Positions 23,119 through 32,378 of a stretch of 64,000 nt of DNA are shown here, piece by piece. This DNA is from Saprospira grandis str. Lewin (GTDB lineage: Bacteria; Bacteroidota; Bacteroidia; Chitinophagales; Saprospiraceae): the NCBI RefSeq assembly GCF_000250635.1, contig NC_016940.1, positions 2,976,501 to 3,040,500 of the forward strand, written 5' to 3'. The stretch's first letter is position 1. Each line of letters opens with the position of its first letter. The notes under the pieces were generated by a model. It was not told the DNA's origin, made no database searches, and saw only the letters and a program-made list of their open reading frames with translations. Made by a program: the position numbers and the translations under genes.

Positions 23119-23961
23119 TTATAAGAGATTAAACTGTGCCCGAATCATGGATTTGCCCAAGATATACAATTTGCTGCCATTGGGAATTCGGATGCGCTCT
23201 TCTGTTACCCGATCGGCAGGCGATTGCTTAATTTTGTGAAAGAGATTGAGGTAATACTTATAGGCCACATAGACCCCAAAGCGGCAGCCTTTGGGCAGGC
23301 CCAAAATGCCATGATAGGCCAGTTGAAAATCAAGCAGGATATCTGCCTCGATTTCGGCCTTGATTTGGTCATTGAATAACTTATAATCTACCCCCGGAAA
23401 ATACACCCGACCTCTTTCTGCATAATCGCTTTTCATATCGCGCAAAAAGTTGACCTTTTGAAAGGCGGAGCCCAGGGCGCAGGCTGGTTCTTTTAGCTCC
23501 TCATAAAGGCCCGGCTGATCTTTGCAAAACACCCGCAGACACATCAGGCCCACCACCTCGGCAGAGCCATAAATATACTTTTTGTAGAGGCTATCTTCAT
23601 AGCGCTGAAAATGCAGGTCCATCTCCATACTATACAAAAAGGCATCAATCAGTTCTCGCTCAATTTGGTATTCATTGACCACCATTTGAAAGGCCTGCAA
23701 AACAGGGTTTAGGCTGATCTTTTCCTCAATGGCCCGATAAGTATCTTGCCGAAACCGCTCGAGCAAATCGGCTTTGTCATGCCCATGAAAAGTATCTACG
23801 ATTTCATCGGCAAAGCGAACAAAACCATAAATGGCGTAAATAGGTCCTCTGAACCGCTTAGAAAACATCCGAATGCCCAGCGAAAAAGAGGTGCTATAAC
23901 GCTCTGTAATGAGCTGGCTGCAAGCTTGGCAGCTGTCCTGATAAAGTTTTAAGTGATCCAT
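23119..23961 (-). CDS. crtB: Phytoene synthase
   Basis: 280 aa, squalene/phytoene synthase family. Visible: the start of the active site SFSLGIRMFSKRFR, the first Asp-rich site FVRFADEIVDTF, and the second, NFLRDMKSDYAERGRVYFP. It condenses two geranylgeranyl diphosphates to phytoene. Middle gene of crtI-crtB-crtYcd, 12 bp after crtI. Confidence 0.95.
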   Translation of the reverse strand: MDHLKLYQDSCQACSQLITERYSTSFSLGIRMFSKRFRGPIYAIYGFVRFADEIVDTFHGHDKADLLERFRQDTYRAIEEKISLNPVLQAFQMVVNEYQIERELIDAFLYSMEMDLHFQRYEDSLYKKYIYGSAEVVGLMCLRVFCKDQPGLYEELKEPACALGSAFQKVNFLRDMKSDYAERGRVYFPGVDYKLFNDQIKAEIEADILLDFQLAYHGILGLPKGCRFGVYVAYKYYLNLFHKIKQSPADRVTEERIRIPNGSKLYILGKSMIRAQFNLL

Positions 23962-23973
23962 AGGAGATGTATT

Positions 23974-25446
23974 TTAGCCCTTAGACTTAATGATTTCTCG
24001 GGCGACAACCTCTCCAGAAATAAGAGAGGGGGGAACACCCGGACCGGGCGTGGTCAATTGCCCAGCATAATAGAAGTTGTTTAGTTTTTTGTTCTTCAAG
24101 CGCGGCTTGAGAAAGGCCGTTTGCGATAAGGTATTGGCCAAACCATAGGCGTTCCCTTTATAGGCATAGTAGTCTTTCTTAAAGTCCTTATGTGCATAAC
24201 TCAGTTTGTAATCTACAGCCGAGCGGATTTCCTGCCCCGTTAGGGCTTCCAAACGGTCCATCACCAAGTTGTAGTAATGCTCTCGAGTAGCTTCGGTATC
24301 CTCTAGTTCTGGGGCCACAGGCACCAATAAAAAGAGGTTTTCATGCCCTTCTGGAGCACAAGAAGGGTCGGTTTTAGAGGCCAAACAAGCATAGAATAAA
24401 GGCTTGCTGGGCCATTTTGGGGTTTTGTAAATTTCTTGAGCGTGTAGCTTAAAGTCCTCATCAAAAAAGAGGTTGTGGTGCAGTAGGTTGTTCAGCGGCT
24501 TGTTTACCCCCAAATAAAAGAGCAGAGAAGATGGCGCCATCACTCGCTTATCCCAATAGCGCTCATTATAGTTACGATATTCAGGCGCAAGTAGTTTTTG
24601 GTCCACATGATGGTAGTCGGCGCCCGCTACAATGATATCGGCCTCAAAACGCCCATTTTTGGTAATGGCTGCCTTGGCTTGCTTGCCCGAAACTTCAATA
24701 CTTAAGACTTCTTCATTGAGCAATATTTCTACCCCCAATTCTTCGGCTAAACTAACCATTGCCGCCACAATTTGATACATACCGCCCATGGGAAACCAGG
24801 TCCCCAAAGCCAAATCTGCATAGTTCATCAAGCTGTACATGGCCGGCGTTTCTTCTGGAGTAGCCCCCAAAAATAAAACGGGAAATTTCAATAATTCCCG
24901 CAAATGCGGATGCTTAAATAGCTTTTCTACATGAGTGGCAATAGAAGAAAACATCTGTAGCTTAAATAGTGCTCGAACCACCCGCAAATCCGCAAACTCT
25001 AAAATGGATAAAGAGGGCTTTTGCACAAACTCGCCCATGCCTACTTTATATTTGTATTCGGCCTCATCCAAAAATTGTTGCAATTTGGCCGAACTCCCCG
25101 GCTCATAACTTTCAAACAACTCTTTTAAGGCCTGCATATCGGCCGGAACCGCCAATTCTTCGCCCTCCCCAAATACAATTTTATAGGCCGGGTCCAAGCG
25201 CTTGAGCTCATAATAATCCGACACTTTTTTGCCAAATTGCTCAAAAAATTGCTCAAAAACCTCTGGCATCCAATACCAACTCGGCCCCATATCAAAATGA
25301 TATCCCTGTACCTCCATTTTGCGAGCACGCCCGCCAGCACAATCATTTTTTTCTAATAACTGAACGCTGTATCCAGCTTTGGCCAAATGACAGGCCGCAG
25401 AAAGGCCCGCAAATCCAGACCCAATAACAATGACTTTTTTCGACAT
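23974..25446 (-). CDS. crtI: Phytoene desaturase
   Basis: 490 aa. An N-terminal FAD Rossmann motif (VIGSGFAGLSAACHLAKAG, with the acidic end LLEKND) is followed by GGRARKMEVQGYHFDMGPS. The C-terminal FAD signature is FYYAGQLTTPGPGVPPSLIS. It introduces double bases into phytoene to yield lycopene. First gene of the carotenoid operon; the cluster explains a pigmented cell. The promoter region (25447-25620) has no clear TAnnTTTG box. Confidence 0.95.
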   Translation of the reverse strand: MSKKVIVIGSGFAGLSAACHLAKAGYSVQLLEKNDCAGGRARKMEVQGYHFDMGPSWYWMPEVFEQFFEQFGKKVSDYYELKRLDPAYKIVFGEGEELAVPADMQALKELFESYEPGSSAKLQQFLDEAEYKYKVGMGEFVQKPSLSILEFADLRVVRALFKLQMFSSIATHVEKLFKHPHLRELLKFPVLFLGATPEETPAMYSLMNYADLALGTWFPMGGMYQIVAAMVSLAEELGVEILLNEEVLSIEVSGKQAKAAITKNGRFEADIIVAGADYHHVDQKLLAPEYRNYNERYWDKRVMAPSSLLFYLGVNKPLNNLLHHNLFFDEDFKLHAQEIYKTPKWPSKPLFYACLASKTDPSCAPEGHENLFLLVPVAPELEDTEATREHYYNLVMDRLEALTGQEIRSAVDYKLSYAHKDFKKDYYAYKGNAYGLANTLSQTAFLKPRLKNKKLNNFYYAGQLTTPGPGVPPSLISGEVVAREIIKSKG

Positions 25447-25631
25447 ATTGTGGTTGTTCTCCAGTAAAGCAAAAAGGCTTTTTAGCCAAGAGACAAGTTA
25501 AACGATTATTGGCTCTTTAACTTATTCCTAAAGGTTTTGTTTAAAAAAGCGCTATTTTTTTTGCCTAAAGTCTCCACATTTATAGCGTAAACATACTATT
25601 TTAAGGCTGTTGTAATATTTTTTACTGCTTT

Positions 25632-25820
25632 TATGTTTTGGGGCTGCCCCGCCCTGCGGGCGGGTCGGGCTGTGCCGGGCTCGCAGGTCTGCTCGGCCCA
25701 TCGCTTTTTCGCTTTGCTCAAAAGCTCGGTCTGGCCTTCGGCCACCCTATCCATCCCTCAGCCAGTCGCTACGCTCCTCTGCGGCGGCTGCGCCGCCTGC
25801 TATGGCCCAAAAGAGAAGCC
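25632..25820 (+). repeat. GC-rich mosaic repeat, copy 5
   Basis: Begins TTTTGGGGCTGCCCCGCC. Standard core near 25679-25697, then GGTCTGGCCTTCGGCCACC, ATCCCTCAGCC and a GGCGGCTGCGCCGCC hairpin. It lies between the divergent crtI and 26017 genes. The remaining AT-rich sequence to 26016 should hold the promoter of the 26017 operon, but I see no clear box. Confidence 0.85.
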
Positions 25821-26016
25821 GCAGCCAAACACCAAAAAAGGGCCTTTTCCTCATCTAATGACTAACTTTGGCCCCCGCTGCTAAAAACAAAAAAAGAAGA
25901 GAGGACCAATTTTTTTTAAAAAATACTTATACTTGCAAGCAGGATTAAAGGGCCCTAGCCCGCCTGACATAAAATTTTATTTTGCGCTACTTTATTAGAT
26001 TTAAAATAATAGCCCG

Positions 26017-26760
26017 ATGAAGATCGTACTCAATATCGTATTTATTTTGGCTGCTCTAGCCTCTGCCTATTACCTCATGGAAAGCATCCGCCGACCTGTA
26101 GATTTTAGAGATACTTGGGCGGAGCGCAAAACTGCCGTCCAAGAAAAACTAGAAGAAATTGCAGAGCTCCAAAAGATGTATACTAGCATTAAAGGAGATA
26201 CCCTTTTTGCCGCTTCTTTTGAAGAACTAGAAACTTCTTTCCTCAAGGATAGCTTCTTTATCCTTAAAATTGAAGGTGACCCCTTTGATACGACAATCAC
26301 GCCCGATACTACGGAGCTGATGTATCCCGCCCGCGATTCTGTCCTCTCTTTTATTGCCGCAGCCGGCAAATTAGATCAGGCCAAACTTAAGGAGTTGCAA
26401 GGCCCCGCTTTGGAGATTATGGAAAACTGGCAGGATACTAGCCAAGATGTTCGCCAAGATCCCGCCGTTGCCGCTTACCTAGATTTTGCAGAGGCTTCTA
26501 TTAAAGATTATTTCAAGAAAATTCGTAGCGTTCCTTTCTCTGATAATAAGGAGTTTATTGTCGCTGCTGGCGAAGTGGCTATGGAAGGTCGCCGTGCTTT
26601 TGGCCGCCGCCTCCCCACCTTTGAAGTGAAAACTACGGTAGGTGATTATATGAAAGAGTATTCTGTAAAGGAATACGGTATGTATGACCCTAGCTTTGAT
26701 CATGCAGCAGAGGTGAAAGTGGGAGATCTCACTAAACCCTCTACTACTGGTAACTGGTAA
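26017..26760 (+). CDS. Membrane-anchored hypothetical protein
   Basis: 247 aa with a single N-terminal membrane helix (IVLNIVFILAALASAYYLM). A charged helix with heptads follows (RKTAVQEKLEEIAELQKMY), and then a mostly soluble domain. The likely topology is an inner-membrane anchor with the bulk outside the cytoplasm. There are no recognisable catalytic residues. It is 3 bp before the DUF3822 gene, so the two are coexpressed. A link to envelope function is only a guess. Confidence 0.7.
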   Translation: MKIVLNIVFILAALASAYYLMESIRRPVDFRDTWAERKTAVQEKLEEIAELQKMYTSIKGDTLFAASFEELETSFLKDSFFILKIEGDPFDTTITPDTTELMYPARDSVLSFIAAAGKLDQAKLKELQGPALEIMENWQDTSQDVRQDPAVAAYLDFAEASIKDYFKKIRSVPFSDNKEFIVAAGEVAMEGRRAFGRRLPTFEVKTTVGDYMKEYSVKEYGMYDPSFDHAAEVKVGDLTKPSTTGNW

Positions 26761-26763
26761 GTT

Positions 26764-27603
26764 ATGGACCGCTATACAAGCGCTAAGTTTTCGCTAGACG
26801 AAAGCAAAAATTATAACCTATCCCTCCTGCTTGGAGCGGATAGGTTGTCTTATTTGGTGCATGCCCAAAAAGAGGTCTTGGCCCTAGGCGGCCTCGATTT
26901 TGTTCAGGTAGAAGAGGAGTATAGTTTGGTCGATGCGCTAAATCAGGCTTATGACCAAAGAGAAATTCTGCGGGCGCCTTATCAAATGGTCCAGATTTAT
27001 TTGCGGAGCAATAGAGTAATTTCTTTGCCCTTACCGCTTTATCAGGCAGAACAACAATATAGCTATTTTGAGGCCCTGCTCCCTATTGATGAGGGCGATT
27101 ATCTGTTGGAGGCCCAAATGCCTTCGCTTGATTTGGTCTTTTTGCAGTCGGTCCGCTTAGGCCTAAAAGATCAGTTGCAGGACCTTTTTCCGCAGGCCGA
27201 AATTTATTCTGCCCTGCCCAGCCTGCTCCAAATTAGCCAAGAACTTATTCCCAAATTGCCCGAAAATAACTACCGCTTGCTGGCCTATTTTAGCCCCAGA
27301 AGCATTCAGTTGATGGCCTGGCATAAAGATAAGTTGCTGCTGCACCAGCTTCGGCCTTTCCGAAATGCAGAGGATTGCCTCTATTATTTGCTCTGGATGT
27401 ATAAAGAGCTGGGACTTTCGCCCAAAAAGATTCCGCTGCATTTTGGCGGAGAACTAACTGTAGATTCGGCGATTCATCAGTTGCTTTATACCTATATTGC
27501 GGCCCTAAAACCCTTGCCCCGCCCCCAAGATTTTGCCCAAAGCGATTGCCTGGCCGAACTAGAACCCCAAAGAGCTGTTCAGCTTTTAGCCACGATCTTG
27601 TAG
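26764..27603 (+). CDS. DUF3822 family protein (actin-like ATPase fold relative)
   Basis: 279 aa. The pattern KFSLDESKNYNLSLLLGADRLSYLVH and the late LLWMYKELGLSPKKIPLHFGGE match DUF3822, a Bacteroidota family thought to have a degenerate ASKHA (actin/PilM-like) fold. As is usual in the phylum, it lies just before rsmD. Function is not established. It is separated from rsmD by a mosaic repeat that ends 17 bp before the rsmD start. Confidence 0.7.
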   Translation: MDRYTSAKFSLDESKNYNLSLLLGADRLSYLVHAQKEVLALGGLDFVQVEEEYSLVDALNQAYDQREILRAPYQMVQIYLRSNRVISLPLPLYQAEQQYSYFEALLPIDEGDYLLEAQMPSLDLVFLQSVRLGLKDQLQDLFPQAEIYSALPSLLQISQELIPKLPENNYRLLAYFSPRSIQLMAWHKDKLLLHQLRPFRNAEDCLYYLLWMYKELGLSPKKIPLHFGGELTVDSAIHQLLYTYIAALKPLPRPQDFAQSDCLAELEPQRAVQLLATIL

Positions 27604-27605
27604 CT

Positions 27606-27775
27606 GGCCCTTTTTGGACCTAGAAGCGGGCGCAGCCCGCTGGCTGAGGGATGGATAAGGGGGGCCGAAGGCCAGACCGAGCTTTGAGCCTAGCGAAAAG
27701 CGAAGGGCCGAGCAGACCTGCGAGCCCTGACACAGCCCGACCCAAGCGAAGCGCAGGGGCAGCCCCAAAACAGCA
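27606..27775 (-). repeat. GC-rich mosaic repeat, copy 6, inside an operon
   Basis: Reverse orientation, inserted between DUF3822 and rsmD, which normally adjoin. Contains the standard core at 27704-27722. Because it is transcribed with rsmD, its hairpins may form part of the rsmD leader RNA. Confidence 0.85.
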
Positions 27776-27791
27776 GAAAAAACAAAAATAT

Positions 27792-28346
27792 ATGCGAATC
27801 ATCAGTGGCCGATTGAAGGGCCAACGCTATGAAATGCCTGGCAAAAGCCAGAAAACCCGCCCCACCACCGATATGGCCAGAGAGGGGCTTTTTAATATCC
27901 TCCAACATCAAATTGAACTGCAAGATTTGCGGGTTTTGGACCTCTTTGCCGGAGTGGGAGGCGTCGGCTATGAGTTTTTATCTAGAGGGGCCGAACAGGT
28001 CGATTTTGTAGAGAAATATCGGGGCTGTTGCCGCTTTATCCAAAGCCAATTGCAGCGTTTTCGGATGGAAGAAAAGGCCAAGGTCCATCAGGCCGATGTC
28101 TTTGCCTTTTTGGGCCAATTGCCCGAAGAAAGTTATGGGCTCGTCTTTGCCGATCCGCCCTATGCCCTGAATAAAATGCAGGAGTTGCCAGCGCTTATTT
28201 TTTCTAAGAATATATTAAAAAAAGGGGGCTGCCTGATAATAGAGCATGACGAGCGCCAAGATTTCGCAAATCATGCTAACTTTGCGCAAATTCGTAAGTA
28301 TGGGCAGGCCCGATTTAGCATCTTTTGGGCCGATGATGCCCAGTAA
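27792..28346 (+). CDS. rsmD: 16S rRNA (guanine966-N2)-methyltransferase
   Basis: 184 aa from ATG 27792 (MRIISGRLKGQRYEMP), the canonical RsmD start. An in-frame extension to 27651 is only mosaic repeat and is rejected. Motifs: TRPTTDMAREGLFNIL, the SAM-binding LDLFAGVGGVGYEFLSRGA, and the catalytic VFADPPYAL (DPPY for an N2/N6 methylase). It methylates a guanine in the 30S subunit. The C-terminus is slightly shortened. The ccmC-like gene follows 10 bp on. Confidence 0.9.
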   Translation: MRIISGRLKGQRYEMPGKSQKTRPTTDMAREGLFNILQHQIELQDLRVLDLFAGVGGVGYEFLSRGAEQVDFVEKYRGCCRFIQSQLQRFRMEEKAKVHQADVFAFLGQLPEESYGLVFADPPYALNKMQELPALIFSKNILKKGGCLIIEHDERQDFANHANFAQIRKYGQARFSIFWADDAQ

Positions 28347-28356
28347 ATAGAGAAAC

Positions 28357-29406
28357 ATGTTGAAAAAACATTGGTGGAAGGCCCTAGCGGCGGTCTTGTT
28401 GTTCTACAGCCTCTCGGCTGGTTTGTTGATTCCGCTAAGGATGGGAATTGTATCGGATAAAAGTAGTTTGAGCCTGAAAACGGGCCAAAGTCAATCGCTA
28501 GATGTTTGGGTCTACAATGGCCGCTTTGAGTCGGGCGAGGAGGTCCAAGCTCGCATTTTGCTAGCCGAAGATCAAGTATATTGTGCCCAAAAAATCGAAA
28601 TTGGCCAGGCCCGCCAACTCAAATTGGAGGTGGCTTTGCCGCAGTTGGACCCCAACAAAATTAAGGCGCCTTTTCCCCTGATTGAGATTAGCACGCCCAA
28701 ATACGGAACCGCTTTTACGGATTTATACATCCAAAAAGGAGAGGGTGATTTGGCCGTAGACGCCTGCCAATCTGAGCCTTTTGCGATGACGGCAGGGACC
28801 AATTTCCCCTTTCTAAATATCCTAGAAGAAAGCATCCGCAACTTGTTTTATCATGTGCCCATGTGGTTCGGGATGATGTTTATTTTGCTACTTTCTGTGG
28901 TGGCGAGCATCAAACAACTGATGGCGGGGCAGGGCCTCAAAAATGACCATTGGGCCAGAGCCTTGGCCACGGTGGGCGTGAGCTACGGCCTTTTGGGCTT
29001 GGTCACGGGCGCCATTTGGGCCAAACACACCTGGGGGGCCTATTGGAGCTGGGATGTCAAGCAGAACACCTCTGCGGTGGCGGTCCTCATTTATTTGGCC
29101 TATTTCGTTTTGCGCTCCTCTTTTGAAGACCCCGACAAACGGGCCAGAATTGCGGCCACCTACAACATTTTTGCCTTTGCTACCCTCATTCCGCTGCTCT
29201 ATGTGGTGCCCAGAATGGTGGATAGCCTGCACCCTGGCGCCGAGGGCAATCCCGCTTTTAGCAGCTATGATTTGGATAGCAGCCTGCGCCTACTTTTTTA
29301 CCCCTCGGTTTTGGGCTGGATCATTTTTGGCCTTTGGTTGGCTCAAATCTGTTTTCGGGTCTATCGCCTAGAACCCAAGGTTTGGGAGAATCAATTTAGG
29401 GACTAA
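28357..29406 (+). CDS. CcmC/CcsA-like haem handling protein
   Basis: 349 aa. A first membrane helix is followed by a ~110-residue extracytoplasmic beta-type domain (about residues 30-150), then about six membrane helices. The tryptophan-rich haem motif is WGAYWSWDVKQNTSAV, with conserved His in YHVPMWF and in SLHPG. It belongs to the CcmC/CcmF/CcsA haem-handling superfamily, which delivers haem for cytochrome c maturation in the periplasm. In Bacteroidota such genes precede a short CcmD-family gene, as here (29796). The N-terminal insert is longer than in E. coli CcmC. Confidence 0.8.
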   Translation: MLKKHWWKALAAVLLFYSLSAGLLIPLRMGIVSDKSSLSLKTGQSQSLDVWVYNGRFESGEEVQARILLAEDQVYCAQKIEIGQARQLKLEVALPQLDPNKIKAPFPLIEISTPKYGTAFTDLYIQKGEGDLAVDACQSEPFAMTAGTNFPFLNILEESIRNLFYHVPMWFGMMFILLLSVVASIKQLMAGQGLKNDHWARALATVGVSYGLLGLVTGAIWAKHTWGAYWSWDVKQNTSAVAVLIYLAYFVLRSSFEDPDKRARIAATYNIFAFATLIPLLYVVPRMVDSLHPGAEGNPAFSSYDLDSSLRLLFYPSVLGWIIFGLWLAQICFRVYRLEPKVWENQFRD

Positions 29407-29409
29407 TTT

Positions 29410-29570
29410 TTTGGGGCTTCCCTTCGGCCTGCGGCCTCAGGTCCTGCCCTTCCGGGCTCGCAGGTCTGCTCGGCCCTTCGGGGCTTTCAGCCCCTAGGTC
29501 TGCGGCTTCGCCGCCCCCTACAGGCCAGTAAGCCGCTCATCTTTGGGGTTAGCTTTTGGCCTTGGGCTTC
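29410..29570 (+). repeat. GC-rich mosaic repeat, copy 7
   Basis: Starts 4 bp after the ccmC-like stop codon with TTTTGGGGCTTCCC. Standard core near 29457-29475. It separates ccmC from ccmD, which usually adjoin. The AT-rich 29580-29795 holds nothing clear. Confidence 0.8.
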
Positions 29571-29795
29571 GGCCGCTTTTATTTTGGCACTAAAAGAAGG
29601 GGCCAATAAGAATAATTTTTAATATAGAGTTTTAGATATTTCTTTGGGAAAATAGCTAGTTCACAAAAGATTATATAAGTAAACTAGCCCAAATTTGCCT
29701 CAAACGGTAGACTCTTCTTTAAAATATAGTTGAGGATAAATTTTTTTTTCCAAATAAAAATTCCAAAGTTTACAATACAAACGGATCATAAAAGC

Positions 29796-30011
29796 ATGAG
29801 AAAAACATATAATAGCTTGATTTTGATGCTTTTGGCTACTGTTAGCCTAAGCGCCCAATCTCCTTCTACACAGACTGATTTTTTGGAGAGTACGGGTAAA
29901 ATTTATGTAGTAGTGGCCGTTATTCTGTTGATCTTCATAGGCATTATTGCCCTTTTGGTTTATCTAGAGCGCCGTTTGGCCAAGATAGAGCGAGCGCATG
30001 AAGATTTATAA
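29796..30011 (+). CDS. CcmD family protein
   Basis: 71 aa from ATG 29796 (MRKTYNSLIL); an upstream in-frame start gives an implausible leader. A signal-like N-terminus (LMLLATVSLSAQ) is followed by one membrane helix (IYVVVAVILLIFIGIIALLVYL) and the typical charged tail ERRLAKIERAHEDL. It is an inner-membrane accessory of haem export for cytochrome c maturation. Confidence 0.7.
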   Translation: MRKTYNSLILMLLATVSLSAQSPSTQTDFLESTGKIYVVVAVILLIFIGIIALLVYLERRLAKIERAHEDL

Positions 30012-30061
30012 ATAAATCGAAACACTTGAGGGGCCTTATCAAATGGATAGGTCCACTTTAA

Positions 30062-30069
30062 TACATTTG
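30062..30069 (+). promoter_or_regulatory. Possible -7 box for gdhA
   Basis: TACATTTG fits TAnnTTTG, 29 bp before the ATG at 30098. No TTG is seen at -33 spacing. Confidence 0.3.
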
Positions 30070-30097
30070 ACTTTTTCAATTATCAATTTTCCGAATT

Positions 30098-31519
30098 ATG
30101 GCGGACAAACATTATAGCTTTTTTGAAGGCGTAGAACGCAACTTTGATAAAGCAGCAAGTTACGCTGGCCTTTCTGAGGGCCTATTGGGCCAGATTAAGG
30201 CTTGTAACGCGATTTTTGCAATGAAATTCCCTGTACGTACCAAAGACGGCGATGTGAATGTAATCGAGGCTTACCGCGTACAACACTCTAATCACCGTAT
30301 GCCCACTAAGGGGGGGATTCGCTATAGCTTAGGGGTAAACCAAGATGAGGTAAAAGCACTTGCGGCCCTGATGACCTATAAGTGTGCTGTAGTAGATGTA
30401 CCTTTTGGTGGCGCCAAGGGAGGAGTGAAAATCAATCCCAAAGATTATTCTGAAGAGGAGTTGGAGCGCATTACTCGCCGCTATGCTGCTGAGTTGGTCC
30501 GCAAAAACTTTATTGGCCCCGGCCTAGATGTACCTGCTCCCGATTATGGAACAGGCCCCAAAGAAATGGCTTGGATCATGGATACTTACATGACGCTTCG
30601 TCATGGCGAACTAGAAGGCGCAGGCTGTGTAACGGGTAAGCCCGTAGAGCAAAATGGTGTAGCTGGACGTACAGAGGCTACTGGCCGTGGCGTTTTCTAT
30701 GCTATCCGCGAAGCCCTTTCTTATAATGAAGATGTAGAAAAATTAGGCCTGACTACCGGAACCGAAGGAAAAACTATGGTGATCCAAGGTATGGGTAATG
30801 TAGGTTCTTATACCGGAACAATTTCTCAGGAAGAAGGCGGAATCAAAGTAATTGGCGTAGCCGAGTACGAAGGTTCTATCCATAACCCTGAGGGAATCGA
30901 TGTAACTGAACTATTGAAGTTCCGCGCCAAAACGGGTTCTATCCTAGGTTTTCCTGGTAGCACTACTTTGGAGCACCGTGGTAGCGCTCTAGAGCTAGAA
31001 TGCGATATTCTTGTTCCCGCTGCCCTAGAAAACCAAATTAACGCCGAAAATGCAGACCGCATTAAGGCTAAAATTATTGCAGAAGCTGCCAACGGACCTG
31101 TTACTCCTGAGGCAGAAGCCATCCTCCTCAAAAAAGGCATACTCATCATTCCCGATATGTATGCAAATGCAGGTGGCGTAACTGTATCTTATTTTGAGTG
31201 GTTGAAAAATATCTCTCACTCTCGCTTTGGCCATATGGAGAAGCGTTTCACCTCGAACCGCTACACCCATTTGGTAGATATGATTTTGGAAATGACAGGC
31301 AAAGACCTCAGCCCCGCCCAAAGAAGTATGCTTACTTCTGGTGCCGATGAGCTGGACCTCGTACGCTCTGGTCTAGAAGAAACTATGGTGACTTCTTACC
31401 AAAATATTCGCGCTACTTGGAAGTCTAATCCTGCTATTCCCGATCTACGTACCGCAGCATTTGTTTACGCCATTAAGAAAATTGGCGCAGACTATATGTC
31501 TCTCGGTATTTGGCCATAG
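30098..31519 (+). CDS. gdhA: Glutamate dehydrogenase (Glu/Leu/Phe/Val family)
   Basis: 473 aa. Catalytic domain: the substrate lysines Lys71 (MPTKGGIRY) and Lys95 (LMTYKCAVVDV), and the catalytic Lys107 in PFGGAKGGVKINP. The Rossmann domain starts with VIQGMGNVGSYTG. The long C-terminal helical part is typical of hexameric enzymes. It interconverts glutamate and 2-oxoglutarate plus ammonia in the cytoplasm. It ends in a strong intrinsic terminator. An Lrp/AsnC-type regulator gene follows and may respond to amino acids. Confidence 0.9.
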   Translation: MADKHYSFFEGVERNFDKAASYAGLSEGLLGQIKACNAIFAMKFPVRTKDGDVNVIEAYRVQHSNHRMPTKGGIRYSLGVNQDEVKALAALMTYKCAVVDVPFGGAKGGVKINPKDYSEEELERITRRYAAELVRKNFIGPGLDVPAPDYGTGPKEMAWIMDTYMTLRHGELEGAGCVTGKPVEQNGVAGRTEATGRGVFYAIREALSYNEDVEKLGLTTGTEGKTMVIQGMGNVGSYTGTISQEEGGIKVIGVAEYEGSIHNPEGIDVTELLKFRAKTGSILGFPGSTTLEHRGSALELECDILVPAALENQINAENADRIKAKIIAEAANGPVTPEAEAILLKKGILIIPDMYANAGGVTVSYFEWLKNISHSRFGHMEKRFTSNRYTHLVDMILEMTGKDLSPAQRSMLTSGADELDLVRSGLEETMVTSYQNIRATWKSNPAIPDLRTAAFVYAIKKIGADYMSLGIWP

Positions 31520-31570
31520 CCAAAATCGGCCAATTTAAAGTTGGTTTATACCGCTAACAAATAACGAAAA

Positions 31571-31594
31571 AGGAGGCTTCGGCCTCCTTTTTTT
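31571..31594 (+). terminator. Intrinsic terminator of gdhA
   Basis: AGGAGGC-TTCG-GCCTCCT stem with a stable tetraloop, followed by a run of six or more T. Confidence 0.9.
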
Positions 31595-31749
31595 GTGATA
31601 ACTAACACAATACTACTGTATAAGCAGAAGTTTAGTTGGCCAAACAAAATTTTATTTTGTTAAATTCCTGCTAAGCACTTTAGGAATAGAAAAAAAAGAC
31701 TATTTTTGTGTATCTAAATAAATAGATATTTGGCCCTAAGCCATACCGT

Positions 31750-31777
31750 TTGACATTAGGATATATATTACTATAAC
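31750..31777 (+). promoter_or_regulatory. Possible promoter of the Lrp-type gene
   Basis: TTGACA at 31750-31755, 16 bp, then TATAAC at 31772-31777: a sigma70-like arrangement unusual for Bacteroidota. A phylum-type TATTTTTG box also occurs at 31701-31708. Which one is used cannot be told from sequence. Confidence 0.3.
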
Positions 31778-31811
31778 AAAAGGGCAGAAGCCCTTTGCTA
31801 AACAACGCATT

Positions 31812-32309
31812 ATGCCAACAGGAAATCATAAGTTGGATAAGATTGACCTGAAGATTTTGAAGATTCTTCAGCAGAACAGTAAGATTACCAATTTGGAACT
31901 ATCAAAGCGAATTGGTTTGTCTCCAGCTCCTACTTTGGAGCGAGTAAAGAAGTTAGAGAACTCAGGTATTATTGAGAGCTATCATGCCCAAGTGGCCCCC
32001 GCAGCAATGGGCCTTAGCGTAAAGACTTTTGTTTTGGTTTCTTTGGCCTGGCAAAAAGAAAATGCGCTAGAAAGCTTTTTGTCTAAGGTGGACCAAATTG
32101 ACGAAATTGTAGAGTGCTATATCATTACAGGAGAAGCCGACTTCTTGATGAAGTTGGTTTGTAAGGATATCCCCACTTATGAGCAGCTCTTGTTCAAGAC
32201 CCTCTCTAAAATTGAGGAGATTGAGCGACTCAAAACTTTGATGACTCTATCTACTGTGAAGGATTCTAAGTTGTTGCCTTTCAATTATGAGAAGTTGCAT
32301 CAGCACTAA
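31812..32309 (+). CDS. Lrp/AsnC-family transcriptional regulator
   Basis: 165 aa. N-terminal winged HTH (LDKIDLKILKILQQNSKITN, LSKRIGLSPAPTLERVKKLE) and a C-terminal RAM amino-acid-sensing domain (VECYIITGEADFLMKLVC). It acts as an octameric or dimeric DNA-binding regulator of amino-acid metabolism. The position just downstream of gdhA suggests, but does not prove, that glutamate metabolism is a target. Confidence 0.9.
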   Translation: MPTGNHKLDKIDLKILKILQQNSKITNLELSKRIGLSPAPTLERVKKLENSGIIESYHAQVAPAAMGLSVKTFVLVSLAWQKENALESFLSKVDQIDEIVECYIITGEADFLMKLVCKDIPTYEQLLFKTLSKIEEIERLKTLMTLSTVKDSKLLPFNYEKLHQH

Positions 32310-32341
32310 GTCTTATCTCCTGTTTTACTGTTGACAGCAGA

Positions 32342-32378
32342 AGCGCTAAACCACCCACTGGTTTAGCGCTTTTTTTTG
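32342..32378 (+). terminator. Intrinsic terminator of the Lrp-type gene
   Basis: AGCGCTAAACC (32342-32352)/GGTTTAGCGCT (32360-32370), a perfect 11-bp stem, followed by eight T. Confidence 0.9.

Noticed and set aside
27651-27791. N-terminal extension of rsmD
   Set aside because: The extra 47 residues come entirely from the mosaic repeat; RsmD proteins start MRIISG, at 27792.
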